Positions 7,602 to 17,070 are shown, counted from the stretch's first letter. The stretch: 64,000 bases of DNA from Streptomyces sp. NBC_00878 (GCF_026341515.1 NZ_JAPEOK010000001.1:1612001-1676000), one strand, 5' to 3'. Notes: generated by a model not told the origin, from the sequence alone. Numbers and translations are program-made.

Positions 7602-8713
7602 GATGACGCTCCTCCAGTGAGTGCGGCCGTGATCTCGTCGGCCGGGTCGAGGACGAGTTCGCCGTCGCGCACGAGGTGGCGCAGCAGCGCGACGAGGTTG
7701 CGGGCGTACGCCGTGGAGGCGGCGGTCGCCATGGCGGAGGGAAGGCGTCCGGCGCCGATGAGGGTGACTCCGTTGTCGAGGACGGTGGTCTTGTCGGGCT
7801 CGGTGCCCGCTACGTTGCCGCCGAGTTCGCTCGCCGCCAGGTCGACGACGACCGAGCCGGGCTTCATCCGCTCGGCAACGGCCGCGGACACCAGCAACGG
7901 AGGCTTGCGTCCCGGCACTTGAGCCGTGGTGATCACGATGTCGGAGCGCGCGATGTGCGCGTCGAGCGCCTCCCGCTGGGCCCGCTGTTCCTGTTCGGTC
8001 AACTCCCGTGCGTAGCCGCCCTGTCCGGTGCCCGGTTCCCCGTTGGGAGGGCTCTGGATGTCGAGGAACCGGGCGCCGAGCGACTTCACCTCCCCTCGTG
8101 ACTCGGGGCGTACGTCGTACGCCGAGACGACGGCGCCGAGGCGGCGGGCGGTGGCGATCGCCTGCAGCCCGGCCACTCCGGCACCGAGGACCAGGACCTG
8201 CGCCGGGCGCATGGTGCCCGCCGCCGTGGTCAGCATCGGGAAGAACCGGTCGTACGAGTCCGCGGCCAGCAGTGCCGCCTTGTAGCCGGCGACACTGGCC
8301 TGGGACGTCAGCGCGTCCATGGACTGGGCGCGGCTGAGGGTGCGCGGCAGCAGGTCGAGGCTCAGCGTGCGGACCCCGCGTCCGGTCAGTTCCTCGGCCA
8401 GGGCGGGGTGGCGCAGTGGTTCGAGCAGGCCGATCAGGGTCTGCCCGGCGCGCAGGGCCTGAGCCGTCTCCGCATCGGGCGGGCCCACGCACAGAACGGC
8501 GTCCGCTCGCGCGTACAGCTCGTCCGCGGGTACGGCAGTCGCGCCGGCATCGGTGTACTCGGCATCGGTGAACCAGGCCCCGGAGCCGGCACCGGTCTCG
8601 ATCAGGACGTCAAGTCCGGCCCGGTGCAGGAGGGTGACGGCCTCGGGGACGAGGGCGACACGGCGTTCGCCGGGTGCCCGCTCCCGTACGGCACCGATGG
8701 TGAGGGTTCCCAT
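7598..8713 (-). CDS. pntAA: NAD(P) transhydrogenase subunit alpha part 1
   Basis: A soluble NAD(H)-binding domain I of 371 residues, related to alanine dehydrogenase. It shows RRVALVPEAVTLL near the N-terminus, TSQASVAGYKAALLAA mid-way, the Rossmann motif VLVLGAGVAGLQAIATARRLGA, then VSAYDVRPE and KPPLLVSAAVAERMKPGSVV. It heads the operon, with pntAB following by a 4-bp overlap. I see none of the paired palindromes typical of the hypoxia-like genes further right before this gene. Confidence 0.93.
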   Translation of the reverse strand: MGTLTIGAVRERAPGERRVALVPEAVTLLHRAGLDVLIETGAGSGAWFTDAEYTDAGATAVPADELYARADAVLCVGPPDAETAQALRAGQTLIGLLEPLRHPALAEELTGRGVRTLSLDLLPRTLSRAQSMDALTSQASVAGYKAALLAADSYDRFFPMLTTAAGTMRPAQVLVLGAGVAGLQAIATARRLGAVVSAYDVRPESRGEVKSLGARFLDIQSPPNGEPGTGQGGYARELTEQEQRAQREALDAHIARSDIVITTAQVPGRKPPLLVSAAVAERMKPGSVVVDLAASELGGNVAGTEPDKTTVLDNGVTLIGAGRLPSAMATAASTAYARNLVALLRHLVRDGELVLDPADEITAALTGGASS

Positions 8714-8761
8714 GATCTGCTGCCTCTCCCTGTGACCCGGTGGTGCCGGGCCACAGAACTC

Positions 8762-9775
8762 TCAGAACTCGAAGACGAGCCGCGCTTCGGCTCGTCCGCC
8801 GAGAACCTCGTCGAAGGAGTCGTTGACCTGGTCCAGTCGCCGCGGTTCGGCGATGACCTGGGTGCGTCCGGCGGCGTGCAGTGCGAACACCTCGGCCAGG
8901 TCCTGACGGGTGCCGACGATGGAGCCGATGACAGAGATCCCGCTGAGCACGGTCTCGAAGATCGGTACGTTGATCGCCGCGTTGTCGGCGGGCAGCCCGA
9001 CCATGACCAGGCGTCCACCGCGGTTGAGCGACTTGTACGCTTGCTCGAACGCCTTGGGCGAGGCAGCCAGCACGACGGCCACGTCCGCGCCGCCGGCCTT
9101 CTTGATCTCCTCGACCGGGTCGTGGGTCCGGGCGTTGACGATCTGGTCGGCGCCGAGCCGGTGTGCCAGGCCCAGCTTGTCCGGTTCGATGTCGACCGCG
9201 GTGACGAAGCCGCCGACGAGCCGCGCGTACTGGACGGCCAGGTGGCCGAGGCCGCCGACGCCGAAGACGGCGACCCGCTCGGCCGGCACCACGCGCGCGA
9301 CCTTGATCGCCTTGTAGGTGGTGACGCCCGCGCAGGTCAGCGGCGCCGCGTCGAACGACGACACACCGTCGGGGACCCGGACGACCGCGCCCGCGTCGGC
9401 GACGGCGTACTCGGCGTAGCAGCCGTCCACGGAGTAGCCGGAGTTGACCTGGCTCTCGCAGAGGGTTTCCCAGCCGGAGACGCAGTAGCGGCAGGTGCCG
9501 CAGGACGAGCCGAGCCAGGGGATCGCCACCCGCTTGCCCAGCAGGTCTGTGCTGACGCCCTCGCCGACGGCCTGTACGGGGCCGACGCCCTCGTGGCCGG
9601 GGATGAACGGCGGCTGCGGCTTGACCGGCCAGTCGCCGTGCGCGGCGTGGATGTCGGTGTGGCAGAGCCCGGAGGCCTCCATCTTGACGAGCACCTGGCC
9701 GGGGCCGGGCTCGGGGACGGGAAGGTCCTGGAGCTCCAGGGGCTTCCCGAGGTCGGTGACGACTGCTGCCTTCAT
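8762..9775 (-). CDS. zinc-dependent alcohol dehydrogenase (AdhA type)
   Basis: An MDR-family alcohol dehydrogenase of 337 residues. It has catalytic zinc ligands CHTD (near residue 38) and GHEGVGPV, structural zinc cysteines CGTCRYCVSGWETLC, and a Rossmann fold VAVFGVGGLGHLAVQYARL. It oxidises primary alcohols or reduces aldehydes with NAD(H). The ATG at 9773-9775 is preceded by GAGGAG six bases away, so it can be translated independently. The same reading frame, however, runs upstream without a stop through a DUF779 segment (see 8762-10171). Aldehyde dehydrogenase and an AcoR-like regulator lie next upstream, forming an alcohol/aldehyde oxidation cluster. Confidence 0.93.
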   Translation of the reverse strand: MKAAVVTDLGKPLELQDLPVPEPGPGQVLVKMEASGLCHTDIHAAHGDWPVKPQPPFIPGHEGVGPVQAVGEGVSTDLLGKRVAIPWLGSSCGTCRYCVSGWETLCESQVNSGYSVDGCYAEYAVADAGAVVRVPDGVSSFDAAPLTCAGVTTYKAIKVARVVPAERVAVFGVGGLGHLAVQYARLVGGFVTAVDIEPDKLGLAHRLGADQIVNARTHDPVEEIKKAGGADVAVVLAASPKAFEQAYKSLNRGGRLVMVGLPADNAAINVPIFETVLSGISVIGSIVGTRQDLAEVFALHAAGRTQVIAEPRRLDQVNDSFDEVLGGRAEARLVFEF

Positions 9776-10171
9776 GATCTGCTCCTCGAATGCGCTCTGA
9801 GCCGGAAATCGGCTCTCTGCCGGGTCCTCGATCCGGGTGACGAAACGCAGCCCGTCCCCTGCTGCGAGGGAGAAGCCGCCCGGTGTGCCCTCTTCGACGT
9901 CCAGGACGAGGCGCGGGCGGCCGAGCGCCTCGTACAGGTCGGCGTCGATGTGGAAGGTGGCGCCGTCCAGGACGCCGAGCAGCATGTCGCCCTCGCCGAG
10001 GGCGAATTCGCCGCCCGGGAAGCACATGGGGTCACTTCCGTCGCAGCAGCCGCCGGACTGGACGAACATCACCGACCGACCGTGGGCGGCGCGCAGGGCC
10101 TGGATGGCCCGGTGCGCCGCCCGGGTGGCGGTGACGCGCCCGGCGTTGCCGTTCGCTAGCGTCGCAGGCAT
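8762..10171 (-). CDS. continuous DUF779 + alcohol dehydrogenase reading frame
   Basis: Starting at ATG 10171, one uninterrupted frame of 469 residues encodes a DUF779 domain (residues about 1-115), a short linker (about 116-132) and then the complete alcohol dehydrogenase. The DUF779 part shows SGGCCDGSDPMCFPGGEF, DMLLGVLDG and GFSLAAGDGLRFVTR. DUF779 proteins are normally free-standing proteins of about 120 residues beside aldehyde dehydrogenases. Either the stop codon was lost and a fusion is made, or both products arise because the internal GAGGAG/ATG at 9775 restarts translation. Upstream lies the aldehyde dehydrogenase gene (10213-11733), 41 bp away. The DUF779 function is unknown; its conserved CC and C residues suggest metal or redox chemistry. 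Confidence 0.75.
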   Translation of the reverse strand: MPATLANGNAGRVTATRAAHRAIQALRAAHGRSVMFVQSGGCCDGSDPMCFPGGEFALGEGDMLLGVLDGATFHIDADLYEALGRPRLVLDVEEGTPGGFSLAAGDGLRFVTRIEDPAESRFPAQSAFEEQIMKAAVVTDLGKPLELQDLPVPEPGPGQVLVKMEASGLCHTDIHAAHGDWPVKPQPPFIPGHEGVGPVQAVGEGVSTDLLGKRVAIPWLGSSCGTCRYCVSGWETLCESQVNSGYSVDGCYAEYAVADAGAVVRVPDGVSSFDAAPLTCAGVTTYKAIKVARVVPAERVAVFGVGGLGHLAVQYARLVGGFVTAVDIEPDKLGLAHRLGADQIVNARTHDPVEEIKKAGGADVAVVLAASPKAFEQAYKSLNRGGRLVMVGLPADNAAINVPIFETVLSGISVIGSIVGTRQDLAEVFALHAAGRTQVIAEPRRLDQVNDSFDEVLGGRAEARLVFEF

Positions 10172-10212
10172 GTCGGTGCACCCCTTCGGATCCGCTGGAA
10201 TCGCTGGTACGG

Positions 10213-11733
10213 CTAGAACAGCCCGAGCGGCTTGGTGCCGTAGCTGACCAGGAGGTTCTTGGTCTGGCTGTAGTGGTCGAGCACCATCTTGTGGTTCTCG
10301 CGGCCGATGCCGGAGACCTTGTAGCCACCGAACGCGGCCCCCGCGGGGTACTGGTGGTAGCAGTTCGTCCAGACGCGGCCGGCCTTGATGGCGCGGCCCA
10401 TCCGGTAGTTGCGGTTGCCGTCACGACTCCACACACCGGCCCCGAGGCCGTACAGCGTGTCGTTGGCGATCTCGAGTGCCTCGGCCTCGTCCTTGAAGGT
10501 GGTGACCGCGAGGACCGGTCCGAAGATCTCCTCCTGGAAGACCCGCATCCTGTTGTGGCCCTTGAGGACGGTCGGCTCGTAGAAGTAGCCGTCCGCGAAC
10601 TCACCGCCGAGGGCGGAACGGTGGCCGCCCGCGAGCAGTTCGGCGCCCTCCTTGAGGCCGATCTCGACGTACGACGCGATCTTCTCGACCTGCTGCTTCG
10701 AGACCTGGGGGCCGATCATGGTCGCGGTGTCGAGCGGGTCGCCCTGCTTGATGGCGCGGATCCGCTCCAGGCAGCGGGCCATGAACTCCTCGTAGATGTC
10801 CTCCTGGATGAGTGCGCGCGAGGGTGCGGTGCAGACCTCGCCCTTGTTGAACGCGTACAGGACGAGTCCCTCGACGGCCTTGTCCAGGAAGTCGTCGTCC
10901 TCGGCAGCCACGTCGTTGAAGAAGATGTTCGGCGACTTGCCGCCCAGCTCCAGGGTGACCGGGATGATGTTCTGCGCCGCGTACTGCATGATCAGCCGGC
11001 CGGTGGTGGTCTCGCCGGTGAAGGCGACCTTGGCGATGCGCTTGTTGGTGGCCAGCGCCTTGCCGATCTCGGCGCCGGGGCCGTTGACGACATTGAGGAC
11101 ACCCGGTGGCAGGATGTCGCCGATGACCTCCATCAGCTTCAGGATCGACCACGGGGTCGGCGACGCCGGCTTGATCACCGTGGCGTTGCCCGCGGCGAGC
11201 GCCGGAGCCAGCTTCCACGCGGCCATCAGCAGCGGGAAGTTGAACGGGATGATCTGCCCGACCACACCCAGCGGCTCGTGGAAGTGGTAGGCGATGGTCT
11301 CCTTGTCGATCTCGGTGATCGAGCTCTCCTCGGCGCGGATCGCGGCCGCGAAGTAGCGGAAGTGGTCGGCGGCGAGGGGGATGTCGGCGGCGAGGGTCTC
11401 GCGAACCGGCTTGCCGTTCTCCCAGCTCTCGGCGACGGCGAGTTCCTCGCGGTGGGCGTCGATGGCGTCGGCGACCTTGTTCAGCACTGCGGCCCGCTCT
11501 GTGGTGGACGCCTCGCCCCACTTGTCCTTCGCCGAGTGGGCGGCGTCCAGGGCGAGTTCGATGTCCTCGGGCCCCGACTTCGGGACCTGGCAGATCGGCT
11601 TGGCGGTGGCGGGGCACAGGTTGGGCGCGTACTCACCCGTGGTGGGTGCCTGCCACTTGCCGCCGATGAAGTTCTCGTACCGGGGCGCGACGTCCACAGG
11701 ACTGCCGGGCTTGCCCGGAGGGTCGTACCGCAT
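10213..11733 (-). CDS. NAD(P)-dependent aldehyde dehydrogenase
   Basis: A protein of 506 residues of the aldehyde dehydrogenase superfamily, closest to the ExaC/acetaldehyde type. It shows the N-terminal [10 protein letters not shown], the cofactor region [20 protein letters not shown], the catalytic glutamate in [10 protein letters not shown], and the catalytic cysteine in [11 protein letters not shown]. It would oxidise acetaldehyde or related aldehydes made by the adjacent alcohol dehydrogenase. I prefer ATG 11733 because AAAGG lies eight bases upstream; a GTG at 11742 is the alternative. The AcoR-like gene follows upstream on the same strand with a gap of about 40 bp. Confidence 0.93.
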   Translation of the reverse strand: MRYDPPGKPGSPVDVAPRYENFIGGKWQAPTTGEYAPNLCPATAKPICQVPKSGPEDIELALDAAHSAKDKWGEASTTERAAVLNKVADAIDAHREELAVAESWENGKPVRETLAADIPLAADHFRYFAAAIRAEESSITEIDKETIAYHFHEPLGVVGQIIPFNFPLLMAAWKLAPALAAGNATVIKPASPTPWSILKLMEVIGDILPPGVLNVVNGPGAEIGKALATNKRIAKVAFTGETTTGRLIMQYAAQNIIPVTLELGGKSPNIFFNDVAAEDDDFLDKAVEGLVLYAFNKGEVCTAPSRALIQEDIYEEFMARCLERIRAIKQGDPLDTATMIGPQVSKQQVEKIASYVEIGLKEGAELLAGGHRSALGGEFADGYFYEPTVLKGHNRMRVFQEEIFGPVLAVTTFKDEAEALEIANDTLYGLGAGVWSRDGNRNYRMGRAIKAGRVWTNCYHQYPAGAAFGGYKVSGIGRENHKMVLDHYSQTKNLLVSYGTKPLGLF

Positions 11734-11774
11734 GATCGTCACCTTTCACGAGGGTTGTGGTGATACTCAGCACG

Positions 11775-13127
11775 CTAGGTACCGGAACGCTGCAACACCG
11801 CTGCATGCCGTCCGACCTGCGGCAGTCGAGGCAGAAGAGACGATTCGGTGTCCAGTGCGCGGGCCCGCGCCGCCGCGGCGGCGCGCTGCGGCGAACCGCC
11901 CGGGAGCGCGCGGGCAAGGGCCTGCCACGCGGGGGCGTCGTCGGCTCCCGAAGCCGCGTCCACCCAGCGGCGCAGCAGCCGGGCGTCGCCGCTCCCGAGC
12001 ACGGCACCGCGCAACTGCTGTTCCAGGGCCCGCCGTTGCTCCACGACGACCGGTGCCTCGGAGCGCGGCAGCAGCGGACCGGGGTAGCCGGCCAGCGCCT
12101 CGCCCACCCGTCCCTCGGCGAGCAGCGCGGTCAGGTCCGCGAAGTCGGTCCGCACCGGGCTCAGCAGAGCGTACGGCCGTGACCCGAGCAAGGCGGGGCC
12201 GAGCACCGTGCGCAACCGGGTCAGCTCGGCCCGCAGCGTCGAAGGGGACAGCTCCCGCTCCGACAGGTCCACCGCGAGCCGGTCACCGGTCACGCCGCGG
12301 CCCTCCAGGGCGAGCGCGACCACGATCTCGCTGTGCCGCGGGCTCAGTCGTTGCACTCTCCCGTCACACTCCAGCAGTGCGCTGTCCCGGCCCAGCGCCA
12401 GCAGCTGTACGGCGCCGTCCCGTCCCGGGCTGGGCGCGTCCTGCGTACGCACCACGCGCCCGTCGGGACCGAGCAGTACCGCCGGCGCGGTCAGCTTGCG
12501 GGCGAGTTCTGCTTCGGCCGCCAGCGCGGCACCCCGTACCGCGGCCAGAGCGGGGGGCGTGGCGATGGTGCCGCCGCCGGAGAGGTCGACGACACCGAGC
12601 ACCCGGCCGGTGCCCGGGTCACGTATCGGGGCCGCGGCACACGACCAGCCGTGCGCGGCGGCACTGTAGTGCTCGCCGGCCACGATCTGGACGGGCTGCC
12701 CCAATTCCAGTACAAGTCCTGGGGCGTTGGTCCCGGCCTGCGCCTCGGACCACACGGCGCCCTCGGCGAAGTGCATCCGCTCGGCGCGCTCCACAGCCGC
12801 GGTGTCGCCCTCGACCCACAGCAGAGTTCCGTCGGTGTCACCGACCGCGAAGACGTGACCGTCGTCCGCGGCACCGGCTCCCAACAGCTCCCGGAACAAG
12901 GGGAGCACAGCGACCAGCGGATGGGCGCGCCGGTACGCCGCCAGCTGTTCGGCCGTCCCGCGCAGCGGCGGCAGACGGCTGCCGTCGGGCCGTACGCCGC
13001 ACGCCGCGCAGCGCCGCCACGAGTCGGCCACCAGGCGCCGCACTCCCTCCGGCGTTCCGAGCGAGGTCATGAACCGCTCGTGCGCGGAGCGCAGAGCGGA
13101 TGCCGAGGTGGCGGTGGAAGCATCCAT
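11775..13127 (-). CDS. AcoR-like GAF-domain transcriptional regulator
   Basis: A protein of 450 residues. The N-terminus has the AcoR-type segment [12 protein letters not shown] and a GAF-like sensory region ([39 protein letters not shown]). The C-terminal part ([32 protein letters not shown]) resembles a winged-helix segment instead of the sigma-54 AAA+ module, as in the short actinobacterial AcoR family. It probably activates the aldehyde/alcohol dehydrogenase genes directly downstream. ATG 13127 has GGAGG upstream. The divergent side carries paired palindromes at 13202-13239 that could serve this promoter too. Confidence 0.8.
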   Translation of the reverse strand: MDASTATSASALRSAHERFMTSLGTPEGVRRLVADSWRRCAACGVRPDGSRLPPLRGTAEQLAAYRRAHPLVAVLPLFRELLGAGAADDGHVFAVGDTDGTLLWVEGDTAAVERAERMHFAEGAVWSEAQAGTNAPGLVLELGQPVQIVAGEHYSAAAHGWSCAAAPIRDPGTGRVLGVVDLSGGGTIATPPALAAVRGAALAAEAELARKLTAPAVLLGPDGRVVRTQDAPSPGRDGAVQLLALGRDSALLECDGRVQRLSPRHSEIVVALALEGRGVTGDRLAVDLSERELSPSTLRAELTRLRTVLGPALLGSRPYALLSPVRTDFADLTALLAEGRVGEALAGYPGPLLPRSEAPVVVEQRRALEQQLRGAVLGSGDARLLRRWVDAASGADDAPAWQALARALPGGSPQRAAAAARARALDTESSLLPRLPQVGRHAAVLQRSGT

Positions 13128-13201
13128 ACGACCAGCACCTCCCAGGTACCTTCCTCCGGTCCGGTCGCACCAGCCTCACCCGCGGTCCGGGGAAGGGGGC
13201 A

Positions 13202-13239
13202 GGGGCCGAACGGCCCCTGTGCCAGGGACGCTCGGGCCT
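13202..13239. promoter_or_regulatory. tandem palindrome pair, DevR/OsdR-like box candidate
   Basis: GGGGCCGAACGGCCCC (13202-13217, perfect arms) and AGGGACGCTCGGGCCT (13224-13239) start 22 bp apart. They lie between the divergent AcoR-like gene and the broken USP gene at 13467. Confidence 0.6.
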
Positions 13240-13466
13240 GTGGCCATGGCGCACGGCCGCCCCATCGAGCGCCGGTGCGGTGCGGGCGCAGATGCGGCGG
13301 ACACATCGCGCAGGACCAGGGTGTGAGCACCGACGCCGGTGTCACGGCCGACGTGCACCGGGCCGAGCGCTCCGAGTCGCGACGTCCTGTCGTGAGGCTC
13401 AGGGTGAGGGTCGGCGCAATCGCCCGCGGCCCGCTGGTCCCGTCTCGGACACGGAGGTCTCTTCCC

Positions 13467-14368
13467 GTGATTCGCCCTGTCACCGTCGGTCTGAACGGTT
13501 CCACCGAGAATCTGGCCGCCGCCGACTGGGCCGCCCGTGCGGCACAGTGCCGCGCCCCGCCGCTGCATCTGGTGCATGCCTGGACCTGGCTACCGCACGA
13601 CGTGCCCGTCGCATCGGACCTGGACAGGCAGAAGCGCTGGACTCTGCGCATTCTGCAGGAGGCCGAGGAGGAGCTGCGCGGGCGGCATCCGGAACTGACG
13701 GTCAGCACCGAGCAGTTGTCCGGCACCGCGGCCGAGGTGCTGCTGGGCCAGGCGGAGAAGGCCCAGATGCTGGTGCTGGGCTCCAGCGGTCACAGCAGCG
13801 TCGCCGGGTTCCTGCTCGGCTGCGTCGGCCAACACGTGCTCGCCCGGGCACAGAGTCCAGTGGTCATGGTGCGGGCGAACGCGCGCTCGGCTGCCAAGCA
13901 CGACGGCGGGGAGGTCGTGGTCGGACTCCAGGACCTGGGCGACCCGGCCGGGCGCTGCTGGAGTTCGTCTTCGACGCGGCCGCCGGCCGCAGGACCGCGC
14001 TGCGCGCCGTGCACGCGGCGTTCGCCTCCGTCTACGGCGGTCTGCGGCGCGGCGGCAAGCTGGTCATGGTCGCCTTGCCCGCAGGCGGCACTATCAGCGT
14101 GCCGATCTTCGACACCGTCCTGAACGGCACATCCGTCATCGGTTCCATCGTCGGCACCCGCCAGGACCTGGACGAGGTGTTCCAGCTGCACGATGTGCGG
14201 TGGTGTGCGCCGCCGCACCGACTGGAGACAGGCGAGACGGAGACAGTGATGGCGGCGTCCGCAGAGGGGGCGTGCGCGCCCGTCCTGTCCCTTCCTGCCC
14301 GCCTCTTGCCTGGGTTCACGGCGGCGGCCGGCTGGCACGCATGCACGCCGCGTGCCAGCCGGCTGTGA
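13467..14368 (+). pseudogene. chimeric USP / alcohol dehydrogenase pseudogene
   Basis: GTG 13467 follows GGAGGT and opens a normal USP N-terminal domain ([20 protein letters not shown], later [17 protein letters not shown]). Near 13950 the frame shifts, and the second frame continues [20 protein letters not shown], the start of the second USP domain. From about 14039 it turns abruptly into an alcohol dehydrogenase C-terminal piece: [36 protein letters not shown]. That piece is very similar to the intact AdhA in this window. The remainder to the stop at 14366-14368 has no recognisable similarity. It looks like deletion and fusion of two genes. Confidence 0.75.
14327..14363. terminator. strong hairpin terminator
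   Basis: A perfect 14-bp stem GCCGGCTGGCACGC / GCGTGCCAGCCGGC with a 9-base loop lies between the converging chimeric pseudogene and the multicopper oxidase remnant. Confidence 0.75.
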
Positions 14369-14370
14369 GG

Positions 14371-14672
14371 TCATGCCTGGTAGGCGACGTTCGTCATCAT
14401 CCCGGCCTCGCCGTGGTAGGCGTTGTGGCAGTGCAGCATCCACTGGCCGGGGTTGTCGGCGTCGAAGAAGACGGACAGTTTCTTCTTGGGAAGCACCATG
14501 GCGGTGTCCTTGCGTGGGCCGGAGTCGCCGAGTTGGCAGGTGTGGCCGTGCAAGTGCATCGGGTGCCACATGGTGGTGTCGTTGGCGAAGTCGAGCCGGA
14601 CCCGCTGGCCCTCCTCGATCAGGATCGGGTTGGCGTCCGGGTTGGCCATGTCGAACGGTTTGCCGGTCCGTT
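14371..14672 (-). pseudogene. multicopper oxidase, C-terminal fragment
   Basis: The last 100 or so residues of a laccase-type copper oxidase are present. Copper ligands appear in HPMHLHGHTCQL and in WMLHCHNAYHGEAGMM, flanked by RKDTAMVLPKKK and FFDADNPGQ. Upstream of about 14672 similarity stops, though the frame stays open into unrelated sequence. The cupredoxin domains that carry the remaining ligands are missing, so this cannot be a functional oxidase. Confidence 0.75.
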
Positions 14673-14878
14673 GCTCAAGACCATGTGGCCAGGCTACGAA
14701 AGCCCTCTGACGGGACGGCAGTTTCAGGTGGTGCAGCGTCTCGATGCAGCTGCACGCCCGACCCCAGCGGATGAGCGCTTTGGCCACTCGCTGTCGCAGT
14801 GGCACTGCCAAGGCTGCTGCTTCAGATGAAAGCGAGTCCGCGAGCCCGCCCCACCAGCGGGGCCGGCCGTGATCACGA

Positions 14879-14916
14879 CGGGACCCACGGCCCGTCCGCC
14901 GGGGCCGATCGGCCCT
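14879..14916. promoter_or_regulatory. tandem palindrome pair, DevR/OsdR-like box candidate
   Basis: CGGGACCCACGGCCCG (14879-14894) and GGGGCCGATCGGCCCT (14901-14916) start 22 bp apart. The proximal site ends about 70 bp before the HPF-like gene at 14985. Confidence 0.65.
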
Positions 14917-14984
14917 GGGGCCACGGCCACCTTCGGCGAAAGGCTGGAGCCGACACAAGACCAGAACAAGAAGGAGTGGTCGGC

Positions 14985-15413
14985 ATGACTGGCAGGGACG
15001 CTGGAACCCGCGATACCGCCACCGTTGTCCAGGTACGGGCCGAAGGCGAGGTCTGTGAGGAGGCCCTCGCGTACGCCCGTTCCAAGATCGACGCTGTCGT
15101 GAACCGGCCGGGGCTGCCGGCGGTCACCGGCGAGGTGAGGATCACCAAGGCGCCGGCCCATCACGCCGAGCACCCGTGGTCGGCTGTGGCCGACCTCCGG
15201 GTGGGCCGCACCACCGTGGTCGTTCACGCGCAGGAGGCCACCAGCCAGGAAGTCACCGACCGGCTGCAGGACCGGCTGCGCCGTCAGGTGGAACGAGCGA
15301 TCCACGAGGGCAGCGCCGCCCGCCGGCAGGCCACCCCGCCCTGGCGCGGCGGGCAACCGGCCGAAGCACCTGCGAGCCGCGACGCGGGACAGCGGGACAC
15401 CCGCTCGGCGTGA
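14985..15413 (+). CDS. HPF/sigma-54 modulation-like ribosome-associated protein
   Basis: A protein of 142 residues. The N-terminal 100 residues show the HPF/YfiA pattern: strand VVQVRAEGEVCEEALAYARSKID, then VTGEVRITKAP, VADLRVGRTTVVVHAQEATS and a basic helix DRLQDRLRRQVERAIHE. Such proteins bind the decoding region of idle ribosomes and protect them in stationary phase or hypoxia. The usual long-HPF dimerisation domain is absent and the tail is disordered. ATG 14985 follows AAGGAG, and the paired palindromes upstream place it in the presumed dormancy regulon. Confidence 0.75.
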   Translation: MTGRDAGTRDTATVVQVRAEGEVCEEALAYARSKIDAVVNRPGLPAVTGEVRITKAPAHHAEHPWSAVADLRVGRTTVVVHAQEATSQEVTDRLQDRLRRQVERAIHEGSAARRQATPPWRGGQPAEAPASRDAGQRDTRSA

Positions 15414-15479
15414 GCCGCACGGGCAAGGATCCGCGCCAGGCCCCAAGGAGCCCGAGTCAACGGCCGCTTCACGACGTAG

Positions 15480-16048
15480 AACATGGTCAAGCCTCGGCCG
15501 CGTCGGACGGCGTAGGCGAGGGCCTCGGCCCGGGTCGAGAGCCCGAGTTTGCCGAGGATGCTGCCGACGTGGTGTTCCACCGTGCGCTTGCTGATGTGAA
15601 GCCGCTGGGCGATCTGCTCGTTCGACAGCCCCTCGGCGACCAGCCGCAGCACCTCCGACTCCCGTTTGGCGAGGGTGCCGCCGCGCCGGGACCAGGCGCG
15701 GCCCGGACTGCCGAGGTTGCGCAGCAGGCTCGCCGCAGCGTCGGCGTCCGGGACCGCGGCCAGGTGTTCGAAACACTGTCAGCGCGGCACGTGCCTCCGC
15801 ACGGGCCACCTCCGGTTCGGTGGAGGCCACCGTGCGGGCTATCGCCAGCCGGGTCCTGGCCTCCTCCAGCAGGCTCTCGGCCCGCTCCATCCAGCCGTTC
15901 GACGCGGCGAGGTAGCCGTGCACGGCGACGTCGCGGAACGCGAGGTCGCCTCCGGCGACGCGGGCCGGCAGTCGGGTCTCACCACGCGCCCGGAATCCGG
16001 TGAACGCCCGCTCGTACAGATCGATCGCAGCCCCGTAGTCGCCCAGCC
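15480..16048 (-). pseudogene. LuxR-family regulator, truncated and frameshifted
   Basis: The minus strand encodes an ATPase/TPR-type segment (AAIDLYERAFTGFRARGETR, then MERAESLLEEARTRLAIAR). The frame breaks near 15780 and the rest reads NLGSPGRAWSRRGGTLAKRE and a clear LuxR helix-turn-helix (LVAEGLSNEQIAQRLHISKR, TVEHHVGSILGKLG). The N-terminal part is missing; at about 16046 the sequence joins an oppositely oriented oxidoreductase fragment. The helix-turn-helix itself is intact, but I doubt a product is made. Confidence 0.65.
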
Positions 16049-16640
16049 AGGTGCGCCGGCGCGGCGACCGCCATGCTGCTGGCCCGCTCGGGCCATCGGG
16101 TGCTTGTCGTCGACCGGGCGGGTTTTCCGAGCGACACCATGTCGACCCACTGGATGCACGAGCCCGCCGTCGCGAAGCTGCGCGACGGGGGGCTGCTGAC
16201 GCAATCGTGGCCTCGGACTGCCCGTCGATCGACCGGATGCGGTTCGACGTCGGGGAGTTCGCGCTCGATGCTCCGCTGGTGCCGTTCGACGGCGTGCCCA
16301 GCCTGGCACCCCGACGGACCGTGCTCGACACGGTCCTCGTCGAAGCCGCGCGGGCGTCGGGCGCCGAAGTGCGCGAGGGGTTCCTCGTCCATGAGCTCGT
16401 CCGTGACGAGGACGGGCGGGTGACCGGGATCCGCGGCGGGCCCGGTTCGGCGACCGTGGAGCAGGCCCGGATGGAGATCGGCGCTGACGGTCAGCACTCG
16501 CTCGTCGCCCGCAGCGTGGACGCCCCGGCGTACCAGGAGAGGCCGCCGGTGTCGTGCGGGTACTACGCCTACTGGAGCGGCCTGCCCACCTCGGGTGTCG
16601 AGGCGCACACCCGACGCGGGCGTCTGGCGCCGGTATGTCG
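16046..16640 (+). pseudogene. FAD-dependent oxidoreductase fragment
   Basis: The fragment begins inside the FAD-binding motif (ARCAGAATAMLLARSGHRVL, then VVDRAGFPSDTMSTHWMHEP). It shifts frame near 16200 and continues VASDCPSIDRMRFDVGEFA, PRRTVLDTVLVEAARASGAE, then IGADGQHSLVARSVDAPAY. This is the geranylgeranyl-reductase/PHBH-like flavoprotein pattern. Both ends are cut and the frame is broken, so it is a remnant. Confidence 0.7.
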
Positions 16641-16782
16641 CCACGTCGGTCATGCCGTACGGACGCAGGCCTGACCCGGCTCAGTACCGGTGGTCGCACC
16701 CGCGGCGGGATCCGGTCGCGTTCTTGGCGACAGCCGCCCCGTGCCCCTGAGCCACGCATCATGACGCGCCGATCGGCCGCGG

Positions 16783-17070
16783 TCACTGTTTGGTGAGGCT
16801 CGGGCCGTCCGCGCGCAGCACGGCCAGGCGGCGCCGGTATTCCTCCTCGTCGATCTCCCCCCGCGCGAACCGCTGGGCGAGCAGTTGCTCGGGCGACGGC
16901 GCGGCCGGTGTGTGCGTGTGCTCGGGGGTGCGGTTCAGAGTTTCTGGGGCGCGGTTCAGGGTGCGGAAGAGCAGGACGGCGACGGTGATGAACAGGGCCC
17001 AGAGCAGGACCGTACTGATCGACATCGCGAACCAGTCCCATCCACTCATGTCGTGGCGGTTCCAGTACAT
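16783..17070 (-). CDS. SHOCT-domain small membrane protein
   Basis: A product of 95 residues with one transmembrane helix near the N-terminus (MSISTVLLWALFITVAVLLF), a threonine/proline-rich linker, and a C-terminal SHOCT motif (PEQLLAQRFARGEIDEEEYR). SHOCT segments are short oligomerisation or interaction helices with no known enzymatic role. ATG 17070 is preceded by GAGGAAG. Paired palindromes at 17178-17215 lie about 110 bp upstream, so it probably belongs to the same regulon as the USPs. Confidence 0.8.
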   Translation of the reverse strand: MYWNRHDMSGWDWFAMSISTVLLWALFITVAVLLFRTLNRAPETLNRTPEHTHTPAAPSPEQLLAQRFARGEIDEEEYRRRLAVLRADGPSLTKQ

